Assembly: GCF_000346755.1 (NCBI RefSeq)
Contig: NZ_ANNV01000167.1
Location: forward strand, 1-62,545
Source: Pseudomonas sp. CBZ-4
GTDB taxonomy: Bacteria; Pseudomonadota; Gammaproteobacteria; Pseudomonadales; Pseudomonadaceae
DNA length: 62,545 nt
Direction of reading: 5' to 3'
Made by a program: the position numbers and the translations under genes. The notes beneath the pieces are model-generated. The model was not told where the DNA came from. It saw nothing but the letters and a program-made list of their open reading frames with translations, and made no database searches. This document shows, piece after piece, positions 32,960-40,391 of this stretch (positions are counted from its first letter, which is position 1; each line of letters begins with the position of its first letter).

Positions 32960-34533
32960 AGCGTCGCGCCCATCGCCTTCATCAGCACCAGGTCCCGCGA
33001 GTAGATATCCGGCGCATACACCAAGCCACCCTGGCGATCCACTTCCACCGTCCAATACCCCAGCAACACCGGCACCGGCGTGGCCAGCCTGAATTCATGG
33101 GTCACACCGCTGGCCAGCAGTTCATCGGTGCGCGCGCGCTCGGCCGGGGTCACCAGCAGGTCGCGCAGCATCAACGGCTGTTCGACCCGCACACAGCCCG
33201 AGCTGAATGCCCGCGGGCCCTTGCTGAACAGGGGCTGGCTGGGGGTGTCGTGCAGGTACACCGAATACGGGTTGGGAAAGCGCATCACGATCTTGCCCAA
33301 CGGGTTGCGCGGGCCGGCTTCCTGGCGCAGGAGGATGTTGCCGGGGCGTGCCCAGTCGATCTGTTCGGGCGCCAGCGGGCGGCCTTCGGGGTCGAGTACT
33401 TGCAGGTTTTGCTGGCGCAGGTATTCGGGGTTGAGGCGGATCGCCGGCAGTTTGTCCTCGCGCATGATGGTGGGCGGGATGGTCCAGGTGGGGTTGAGGG
33501 TCAGCCGGGTGATGCGCGACTTGAGCAGCGGCGTCTGGCGTTCGGCGCGGCCGACTTGCAGGCGGGTTTGCCACACCGGGATGCCGCTCTGGTACACGCT
33601 CAGTTGCGCGGCGGCGACGTTGACCAGCACGCCTTCGGGCTCCAGGTCCTGGGCCAGCCAGCGGAAGCGTTCGAGGTTGATGCGCAGTTGCTCGCGGCGG
33701 ATCGCCGGGCTGATATTCAACTCGGTCACCGTGCCGGCGCCGATCACGCCATCGGCTTGCAGGGAATGGCTGAGCTGGAAGGCCTTGACCGCCTTGACCA
33801 GCTCATCGCGATAGAGTTTGCCGCTCGGCGCGCTGGCCAGGTAGCCGCCGCTGACCAGGCGCCGCGCCAGGTCAGGCACGCGGGCGTCTTCCGTGCCGGG
33901 GCGCAGCAAAGGGCCGCTGGCGATCGGGTCCCAGTGCGGCAACGGTTGCAGGCGCACAGTGGAATAGGTGTTGCGCAGGCTGCGGTACAAATCGGCGCTG
34001 GGGCGAGCCTGGTCAAACCCTTGGGGCATGTCTTGCAGGCCGGCGGCGGCGAAGGCCAGCACTTCGGTGTTCGCGTCACGAGTCGGCGGCTGGGAGTGCC
34101 ACAGCGGTTCGAAGCGCGATTGTTGCAGGCGGCCGTAGTGCAGATCCTGCAGGGCTTGCAGGTACTGGCGGCTGCTGTCGATATCGCTGCACAGCACGTT
34201 GGCCGTGGCGTCCGGCGCAGGCAGGCTATAGTGGGTGGGGTCCAGGCCGTCGTCGGCAAGCAGCAACAGTTGGGCCTGCAATGCCTGCCGGCGTTCGGCG
34301 GACCACAGCGCTATATCGCCCTGCTGCTGGTAGAACGCTTGCAGACGCGATTGGCTGGCGGCATCGATGTGCGGCGCCAGATGGGGGCACACCGCAGGCA
34401 GTGCCGCCAGCGCTTGTTGCAGCGGGCTGGCGGAAACAATGGGTACGGCTTCCACCGGCAGCTCGTCGGCTGTCGCGACCAATGGTGCAACGAGCAGGCA
34501 AATGCTCAAGTAACATGCGTGTTTTTTGAACAA
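32956..34533 (-). CDS. L,D-transpeptidase with peptidoglycan-binding domain (YcbB-like)
   Basis: About 525 residues. A signal peptide (LSICLLVAPLVATA) is followed by an N-terminal domain of YcbB type, a peptidoglycan-binding repeat (VPDLARRLVSGGYLA and AVKAFQLSHSLQADGVIG) and a YkuD catalytic domain with the nucleophile Cys in FSSGCVRVEQP. It forms 3-3 crosslinks in the periplasm. The start is taken as TTG at 34533, with GGAG eight bases before it; no in-frame ATG precedes the signal peptide, and the open frame further upstream is antisense to the next gene. Confidence 0.85.
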   Translation of the reverse strand: MFKKHACYLSICLLVAPLVATADELPVEAVPIVSASPLQQALAALPAVCPHLAPHIDAASQSRLQAFYQQQGDIALWSAERRQALQAQLLLLADDGLDPTHYSLPAPDATANVLCSDIDSSRQYLQALQDLHYGRLQQSRFEPLWHSQPPTRDANTEVLAFAAAGLQDMPQGFDQARPSADLYRSLRNTYSTVRLQPLPHWDPIASGPLLRPGTEDARVPDLARRLVSGGYLASAPSGKLYRDELVKAVKAFQLSHSLQADGVIGAGTVTELNISPAIRREQLRINLERFRWLAQDLEPEGVLVNVAAAQLSVYQSGIPVWQTRLQVGRAERQTPLLKSRITRLTLNPTWTIPPTIMREDKLPAIRLNPEYLRQQNLQVLDPEGRPLAPEQIDWARPGNILLRQEAGPRNPLGKIVMRFPNPYSVYLHDTPSQPLFSKGPRAFSSGCVRVEQPLMLRDLLVTPAERARTDELLASGVTHEFRLATPVPVLLGYWTVEVDRQGGLVYAPDIYSRDLVLMKAMGATL

Positions 34534-34572
34534 TGGCTTTGCTCCAATCCACAGCGGGGGGATGTACTGTAG

Positions 34573-35286
34573 ATGCTGACTTTTTTGTGCCGCCTCGGCT
34601 TGATTACCGTGAGCCTGGCCGCGTTGAGCAATATTGCGCTCGCCGCCAATGGCAACCCTCCTACCTTGTATAGCAGCCTGGCGCGCTCGGCTCCAGAACT
34701 CAATCCCACTGTATTGAAAAGCGCCCTGAGCGCCATGCAGTGTGCGGTCAATAATGGCGAGGAACGCTCCGAACGCCTGGCCGTGATTGACTACTCCCAG
34801 CCTTCGACCGCCCGTCGGCTGTGGATCTTCGACCTGCGCAAAAAGACCCTGGTGCTGCGCGACCTGGTGGCCCATGGCGCCAAGTCCGGGGAAAACTTCG
34901 CCACCCAGTTCTCCAATCGCGAGGGCAGCCATCAGTCCAGCCTGGGCTTGTTCCGCACCCAGGAGAGTTACCTGGGCACCCACGGTTATTCGTTGCGCAT
35001 GGACGGCCTGGAGCCGGGCTTCAATGATCAGGCCCGCGACCGCGCCATCGTGATCCACGCTGCCGACTATGTCAGCCCGCTGTGGAGCAAGCGCGAAGGC
35101 CGTATCGGCCGCAGCCAGGGTTGCCCGGCCGTGCGCCCGCAGGTGGCGCGCCAGGTGGTGGACAAGCTCAAGGATGGCCAGTTCATGTTTTCCTGGTACC
35201 CGGACCAGCATTGGCTGAAGTCCTCGACGTACCTCAACTGCAAACCCCAACAGGTGGCGAGTAGTCGTACAATCCGTGGCGGATAG
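34573..35286 (+). CDS. L,D-transpeptidase catalytic-domain protein
   Basis: A 237-residue periplasmic protein with a signal peptide (about 1-25) and a YkuD-type domain of the murein transpeptidase group: LVAHGAKSG, VIHAADYVS, then RSQGCPAVRP with the likely nucleophile Cys. It is divergent from the larger transpeptidase with 39 bases between starts, so the pair probably shares a compact promoter. GGGGGG lies upstream of the ATG. Confidence 0.87.
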   Translation: MLTFLCRLGLITVSLAALSNIALAANGNPPTLYSSLARSAPELNPTVLKSALSAMQCAVNNGEERSERLAVIDYSQPSTARRLWIFDLRKKTLVLRDLVAHGAKSGENFATQFSNREGSHQSSLGLFRTQESYLGTHGYSLRMDGLEPGFNDQARDRAIVIHAADYVSPLWSKREGRIGRSQGCPAVRPQVARQVVDKLKDGQFMFSWYPDQHWLKSSTYLNCKPQQVASSRTIRGG

Positions 35287-35316
35287 CCTGTCCCCATAGA
35301 TAAAAGAGAGCAACCC

Positions 35317-36063
35317 ATGCTTCTACACCAATCCACCTGGATCGAAATCGGGCAGTTCCTGGAGCGCAGCCGTACGGTGGTGATCCCCATCGGCTCCAAT
35401 GAACAACACGGCCCGACCGGCCTGCTGGGCACCGACTGGATGTGCCCGGAGATCATCGCCCATGAGGCGCAGAAGAACGCCGACATCCTGATCGGCCCGA
35501 CTTTCAATATCGGCATGGCCCAGCATCACCTGGGTTTCCCCGGCACCATCTCGCTGCGCCCTTCCACCTTTATTGCCGCGATTGGCGACTGGGTGCGCTC
35601 GCTGGCCGGGCACGGTTTCGACAAGATCCTGTTCCTGAACGGCCACGGCGGCAACATCGCCACGATTGAAGCGGCGTTTTCCGAGCTGTACGCCGAAGCG
35701 AGCTTCGCCCGCCGTCCGGCCGGGTTTGCCTTGAAGCTGGTGAACTGGTGGGACCTGGAAGGCGTCAACGCCCTGGCCCAGCAGCAATTCCCGGTGGGCC
35801 ACGGCAGCCACGCCACGCCGTCGGAGATTGCGGTCACGCAGTGGGCCTACCCGGCGTCGATCAAATCGGCCGAGTACTCGCCGCAGATCGCCAATACCGG
35901 GCCGATTCGCGAAGCGCTGGACTTCCGTGCACGCTTCCCCGACGGGCGCATGGGCTCGGATCCGGCGCTGGCGACGGTGGAGAAAGGCGGGGCGTTGGTG
36001 GCGTTGGCGGCGAAGGGGTTGATCGCGACGGTCAACACGTTCAGCAACGAAGCCAAGCCCTAG
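35317..36063 (+). CDS. Creatininase-family amidohydrolase
   Basis: A 248-residue metal-dependent amidohydrolase of the creatininase fold. The metal and active-site motifs are visible: IPIGSNEQHGPTGLLGTDW (Glu, His, Asp), LNGHGGN and HGSHATPSE. Family members hydrolyse creatinine or cyclic amides, including FAPy-type pterin and flavin precursors; the substrate here is not clear. It follows the transpeptidase by 30 bases with AGAG upstream. Confidence 0.88.
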   Translation: MLLHQSTWIEIGQFLERSRTVVIPIGSNEQHGPTGLLGTDWMCPEIIAHEAQKNADILIGPTFNIGMAQHHLGFPGTISLRPSTFIAAIGDWVRSLAGHGFDKILFLNGHGGNIATIEAAFSELYAEASFARRPAGFALKLVNWWDLEGVNALAQQQFPVGHGSHATPSEIAVTQWAYPASIKSAEYSPQIANTGPIREALDFRARFPDGRMGSDPALATVEKGGALVALAAKGLIATVNTFSNEAKP

Positions 36064-36083
36064 GCCACACACAGATCAAAAAA

Positions 36084-36174
36084 TGTGGGAGCGGGCTTGC
36101 CCGCGATGAGGGTGTGTCAGCCCAAGCATTTGTTGGTTGATACACCGCTATCGCGGGCAAGCCCGCTCCCACAG
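36084..36174. repeat. REP inverted pair (GCGGGCTTGCCCGC type)
   Basis: Two opposed half-sites of the second REP variant (TGTGGGAGCGGGCTTGCCCG) about 40 bases apart, between convergent genes; probably acts as a transcript end. Confidence 0.85.
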
Positions 36175-36194
36175 GGTTTGTGTGTGTGTGCAGA

Positions 36195-36536
36195 CTACTT
36201 GCACTCCTGCGCCACCAACTCCAACCGCGACGGCGTCAGGGTCGATGCCAACGGCTTGCGCTCATACAGGAACACCTTGGTGCCATCCTGGCTCTTGTAC
36301 GCCTCCAACACATCATCCGCCGCAATCTTGCTGGTCAACACCACCTTGGCGTGGCGCGAGTTCTGCGTGACCGTCGAGGTGATGCCGTGCTTTTCCAGCT
36401 TGGGCAGGACGCATTGGGTATAGCCTTCGGGTGTCTTGGTGGTTTGCAGAGTCAGCGTCGGAGCATTGGGAGCAGACACACACCCGGCCAGCCACAACGA
36501 AGCAAAGGCCAGGGCCGGGACGAAAAAAGAGCGCAT
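36195..36536 (-). CDS. Small lipoprotein of unknown function
   Basis: A 113-residue protein with a lipobox LAGC (Cys19) after a hydrophobic signal. The mature part is a small alpha/beta domain (TTKTPEGYTQCVLPKLEKHG and KVVLTSKIAADDVLEAYKS) with two further cysteines, one near the C-terminus. No family is recognised. It lies 32 bases downstream of another exported protein gene on the same strand. Confidence 0.78.
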   Translation of the reverse strand: MRSFFVPALAFASLWLAGCVSAPNAPTLTLQTTKTPEGYTQCVLPKLEKHGITSTVTQNSRHAKVVLTSKIAADDVLEAYKSQDGTKVFLYERKPLASTLTPSRLELVAQECK

Positions 36537-36568
36537 AGAAATTCCTGGAAAATAATCAAAAAATCACA

Positions 36569-37213
36569 TCAACCGGCTTGGACCAACGCCTTGAGCGATG
36601 CGTCAAACTGGCGCAAGGCCGCTTGCTGTACATCCCGCTGCTGCTCGATCTGCGCGGCAATTTCGGGCGCCGCCTTGTCATGCACCCACACCGACGGCAC
36701 TTGCTTGTACACCGAGCCTTCGGCCTTGGCGATGTATTGCAGGCTCGCGTTATAGAACCGCGCAATAAACCGCGCCTCGACCCGGTCGTTTCGCTGGGTC
36801 AGCAGTTGATTATGGGTGTCGAGCATCACCACCACATCCGGGTGCGCCTGCACCAGGGCATCCAGCGTGTCGTAGACCGTCACCGAGACAAAGGCGCCTT
36901 GCAGCGACCCCATCAGCCAATCGATGGCCAGTTCCGGATCGGAGCTATTGACGAACGCCTGGCGGATACGCTCGTCGAGGGCATCCTTGGCGCCGTTCAT
37001 GGCCATGTCGTGGTAGCGTTCAAGGTAGCTGAGGTTGTCGCGGGTGCTATCACTCAACAACACACCGACCGATTGCGCGTGCTGCAGGGAGTCTACGCTA
37101 GCGTCGATGGGTAGCAAATGGCCTGTTCGCAGTTCATCGGCAATGGCGGCGTTGTTTACGGCCACAGTGCCCAGCATCAGGGCCATCAATGCCAGCTGGA
37201 TAATCGTCCTCAT
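36569..37213 (-). CDS. Hypothetical periplasmic protein
   Basis: A 214-residue exported protein with a signal peptide (about 1-25, cut after AAIA). The mature part is mostly helical and charged, with long Gln/Ala helices at the C-terminus (IAAQIEQQRDVQQAALRQFDASL). ATG at 37213 with AGGAA upstream; the frame extends further without support. Family not recognised. It is divergent from the small acidic gene at 37346. Confidence 0.72.
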   Translation of the reverse strand: MRTIIQLALMALMLGTVAVNNAAIADELRTGHLLPIDASVDSLQHAQSVGVLLSDSTRDNLSYLERYHDMAMNGAKDALDERIRQAFVNSSDPELAIDWLMGSLQGAFVSVTVYDTLDALVQAHPDVVVMLDTHNQLLTQRNDRVEARFIARFYNASLQYIAKAEGSVYKQVPSVWVHDKAAPEIAAQIEQQRDVQQAALRQFDASLKALVQAG

Positions 37214-37345
37214 CGCGCATTTCCTTGAACAGCGTTTCGATGGGGCAATTTTGCGCTTTTGCGCAAAAAACAGAACTTGCAATCGGTGATGGTGACTATT
37301 ATCTGAACCGATAGTGCCTACATAAAAATAGATAAGGACCCGACC

Positions 37346-37591
37346 ATGAAGCCCCACCAGAAAACCTTCGACCGCATCCGCGAAGCCGTTCTACCGGAGT
37401 TTCGCGAGCGGGTCGCCGATTACCTGGTCGACTATGAAAGCGTCTTGCAGGACGAAACCGCCGACGCCGATCAGCGCTGCGCCAGTGCCCAGCAATTGCG
37501 CGGCTACCTGCGCGGCTTGAACACCATGCGCGTGCTGGGCATGGCCGACTGGGAAGACCTGGACCGCCGCGTCGCCCAGGAATGGCTGTAA
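37346..37591 (+). CDS. Small acidic hypothetical protein
   Basis: An 81-residue helical protein (DRIREAVLPEFRERVADYLVDY and GYLRGLNTMRVLGMADWEDLD) without cysteine clusters or membrane segment. AAGGA lies upstream of the ATG. No family is recognised; size and composition resemble phage or accessory small proteins, but nothing else supports that. Confidence 0.7.
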   Translation: MKPHQKTFDRIREAVLPEFRERVADYLVDYESVLQDETADADQRCASAQQLRGYLRGLNTMRVLGMADWEDLDRRVAQEWL

Positions 37592-37594
37592 CCC

Positions 37595-38227
37595 CTAGAG
37601 CGCAGGGCGCGGCAGGTTGACCCAGGCCTGCACCGACGGCCGTTGCCACTGGCGTTGCGCATAGGCGACCAACTCGGCGGGCACGCTGTCACCGTTCAGG
37701 ATCAGGCGATTGAGCATCACCGCCAGATCCACGTCGACAATCGACCAGGTGCCGAACAGGTAGTCCGGGTTACCTGCCAACAATGCTTGCGCCGCAGCGA
37801 TCAACTTCTGCGCTGCCGCCTGGGCCACGGGCGATAACGGCGGCATCTTCTGCCCGCAGAACACCACCAGCGTCGAACGTTCCTGGCGAATCGGCAGCAA
37901 ATCGCTGCGCAGCCACGCCTGCACCTGCCGCGCCCGCGCGCGTTGCTTGGGGTCGGCCGGGTAGAGCGCTGGCTCGGGATAGGTCTCTTCCAGGTACTCA
38001 GTGATCGCCGACGATTCCGACAGTGCAAAATCGCCCTCCTCCAGGGTCGGCACGCGCTGGGTCAGGGACAGCCTGGCAAAGTCGGCCGTCTGGTTTTGCG
38101 CGGCGTCCAGGTCCAGGGTCACGGTCTCGAAGGCCAGGCCTTTTTCCCGCAGGGCCACAAACACAGACATTGCATAGGGGCTGGTGAAAAGATTATCGAC
38201 GTACAGGCGCAGCGAACGTGGGTGCAT
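37595..38227 (-). CDS. Glutathione S-transferase (YfcF-like)
   Basis: A 210-residue two-domain GST: N-terminal thioredoxin-like part (SLRLYVDNLFTSPYAMSVFVALREKGL, QRVPTLEEGDFALSESSAITEYLEE) and an all-helical C-terminal part (SIVDVDLAVMLNRL). The Ser/Tyr region and SESSA glutathione-binding motif fit the YfcF branch. Start at 38227 (MHPRSLRLY). The two convergent stops here are three bases apart. Confidence 0.9.
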   Translation of the reverse strand: MHPRSLRLYVDNLFTSPYAMSVFVALREKGLAFETVTLDLDAAQNQTADFARLSLTQRVPTLEEGDFALSESSAITEYLEETYPEPALYPADPKQRARARQVQAWLRSDLLPIRQERSTLVVFCGQKMPPLSPVAQAAAQKLIAAAQALLAGNPDYLFGTWSIVDVDLAVMLNRLILNGDSVPAELVAYAQRQWQRPSVQAWVNLPRPAL

Positions 38228-38320
38228 GGCAGGGCTCCTCGGGTGAAAGCCCACGCTACGAGATCTGCGGCGGGAAAGACAATGGCAGGTTTTTATAGGG
38301 GTATTCCTGGCGGGAATGAC

Positions 38321-38857
38321 CTACCCGGCGAACCCGCCCTTGTCCAAAAATGCTTGCTCCTCCTCAGTACTGGCGCGAGCCAACACCTGATTGCGATGAG
38401 GAAACCGCCCAAAGCGCTGGATAATCTCGGCGTGCTCCTTGGCCCAGTGGTAGGTGTTGGCGTCCAGCGTCTGGTTGAGGGCCAGGGAACGCTGCTGGTC
38501 CGCCGGGTCTTCCGAATGCTCGAACGGCAGGTAGCAGAACGCACGCAACGCAGGCACGATCAACTGATCCCACCCGGCCTCGACCATGCGCCCGGCATAC
38601 AGGCGGGCCAACGGGTCGGTGGCGAACATATGGGCCGTGCCGCGAAAGGCATTGCGCGGGTATTGGTCGAGCAGGATCAGCAGGGCCAGGGCGCCTTCTG
38701 CCGAGTCCAGCCAGCTTTCCAGCTCGCGGCGGGCGGCTTGCAGGTGGGCGCTGTGGAAGGTGTCGCGAAAGCTGGCGTCGAAGGCCTCGTCCTTGGCGAA
38801 CCAGCGTTTGGGGCCGGCGTTTTGCCAGAAGTCGATGACGGATTGTGGGGTGGTCAT
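38321..38857 (-). CDS. DUF924-family protein
   Basis: A 178-residue soluble helical protein matching DUF924: VIDFWQNAG near the start, LLDQYPRNAFRGTAHMFATDP, RAFCYLPFEHSED, and FGRFPHRNQVLARAST near the end. These look like tetratricopeptide-type helices; the function is not known. Start at 38857. Confidence 0.9.
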   Translation of the reverse strand: MTTPQSVIDFWQNAGPKRWFAKDEAFDASFRDTFHSAHLQAARRELESWLDSAEGALALLILLDQYPRNAFRGTAHMFATDPLARLYAGRMVEAGWDQLIVPALRAFCYLPFEHSEDPADQQRSLALNQTLDANTYHWAKEHAEIIQRFGRFPHRNQVLARASTEEEQAFLDKGGFAG

Positions 38858-38920
38858 GGTGAGGGCCTGTGAAAACGATTTGGCAGACGTTAGCAGAGTC
38901 GAGCAGACGACGCGGCCCAA

Positions 38921-39010
38921 TGTGGGAGCTGGCTTGCCTGCGATAGCGGTGGATCAGCCAGCATTTGTGGCGATTGACACGACGCCTTCGCGGGCAAGCC
39001 CGCTCCCACA
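38921..39010. repeat. REP inverted pair of mixed type
   Basis: The left half is the AGCTGGCTTGCCTGCGATAGC type and the right half is the CGGGCAAGCCCGCTCCCACA type, opposed and about 40 bases apart. Confidence 0.8.
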
Positions 39011-39103
39011 GTTTTGATCGGTGCACGGCGCAGAAACCGGCAACAGGCAGATTAATGTTATACGATAACACCCGACTTTCACCCTACCCTGCGACCCTTG
39101 CCC

Positions 39104-40258
39104 ATGCCCGACGCTGCTCCCCTACGCCAACGCCTGCTTTCCATCGACGCCCTGCGCGGCCTGGTGATCCTGTTCATGCTGCTGGACCACGTGCGCGAAA
39201 CCTTCCTGCTGCACCGCCAGGTCAGCGACCCGATGAGCATCGACAGCACCGAGCCTGCGCTGTTTATCAGCCGCACCCTCGCCCACCTGTGCGCCCCGGT
39301 GTTTGTCTTGCTCACCGGCTTGTCGGCATGGCTCTACGGCCAGAAATACCAAGGCCGCCGCGACGTGTCGGCGTTCCTGTTCAAGCGCGGCTTGTTCCTG
39401 GTGCTGCTGGAATTCACCCTGGTCAACTTCGCCTGGACCTTCCAACTGCCGCCCAGCGTGATCTACCTGCAAGTGATCTGGGCGATTGGCGTGAGCATGC
39501 TCGCCCTTGCCGCACTGGTATGGCTACCGCGTCCGCTGCTGATCGCCGTGGCGATTGCGCTGATTGCCGGGCACAACCTGCTGGATGGCCTGCACTTCGC
39601 GCCAGGTTCGATGTTGCAAAATGGCTGGGCGATCCTGCATGAACGCAGCTGGATCGACGTGGGCGACAGCCTGCGCCTGCGCATCACCTACCCGGTGTTG
39701 CCGTGGATTGGCGTGATTGCCTTGGGCTATGGCCTGGGCCCGTGGTTTGCCAATGGCGTGCAGCCGGCGTCGCGTCAGCGCTACCTGGCGCTGGCGGGCG
39801 TGGGGGCGTTGGTTGGGTTTGTGCTGTTGCGTGCGCTCAATGGCTACGGCGAGAAGCCTTGGCAGGCGTATGAGAGTGGTGTGCAGACGCTGATGAGTTT
39901 TTTCAACGTGACCAAGTATCCGCCGTCGCTGTTGTTCCTGGCGTTGACGCTGGGGATGGGGTTGCTGCTGTTGCTGGCGTTTGAGCGTGCGGGGCATAAG
40001 CGGTGGATTGGCATGCTGGCGACGTTTGGGGCGGCGCCGATGTTCTTTTATCTGCTGCATCTGTATGTGTTGAAAGTGCTCTATGTTGCTTGTGTTGCGT
40101 TGTTAGGCCTCAATCATGGCAGCTATTTTGGCTTCGATGGCATTGGCGCGGTGTGGTTGATAGCGTTGCTGTTGCCGATTGCACTGTATCCGCCAGTGCG
40201 CTGGTTCGCCGGGCTCAAAGCAAGACGCCGCGACCTGGCTTGGCTCAAATACCTCTGA
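39104..40258 (+). CDS. DUF1624-type acyltransferase-like membrane protein
   Basis: A 384-residue polytopic membrane protein with about ten helices. The N-terminus RLLSIDALRGLVILFMLLDHVRE is the DUF1624/heparan-alpha-glucosaminide acetyltransferase-like signature. Such proteins are thought to move acyl groups across the membrane onto sugars or glycans. The substrate is unknown. The ATG at 39104 is preferred to a TTG two codons upstream. Confidence 0.87.
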   Translation: MPDAAPLRQRLLSIDALRGLVILFMLLDHVRETFLLHRQVSDPMSIDSTEPALFISRTLAHLCAPVFVLLTGLSAWLYGQKYQGRRDVSAFLFKRGLFLVLLEFTLVNFAWTFQLPPSVIYLQVIWAIGVSMLALAALVWLPRPLLIAVAIALIAGHNLLDGLHFAPGSMLQNGWAILHERSWIDVGDSLRLRITYPVLPWIGVIALGYGLGPWFANGVQPASRQRYLALAGVGALVGFVLLRALNGYGEKPWQAYESGVQTLMSFFNVTKYPPSLLFLALTLGMGLLLLLAFERAGHKRWIGMLATFGAAPMFFYLLHLYVLKVLYVACVALLGLNHGSYFGFDGIGAVWLIALLLPIALYPPVRWFAGLKARRRDLAWLKYL

Positions 40259-40275
40259 ACACTCGGTTGCTCTTC

Positions 40276-40362
40276 TGTGGGAGCTGGCTTGCCTGCGATG
40301 CGGGCACCTCGGTCTTTCAGTCATACCCAGGTGATGCTATCGCAGGCAAGCCAGCTCCCACA
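40276..40362. repeat. REP inverted pair
   Basis: Opposed GTGGGAGCTGGCTTGCCTGC half-sites about 45 bases apart, between the convergent ends of the membrane protein and metE. Confidence 0.85.
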
Positions 40363-40391
40363 GAAACCGGTGCCCACATGTTCAGGCGGTG

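Noticed and set aside
34534..35313. N-terminal extension of the large transpeptidase frame
   Set aside because: The extra codons lie antisense to the second transpeptidase and precede the signal peptide; the TTG start at 34533 with GGAG is better.
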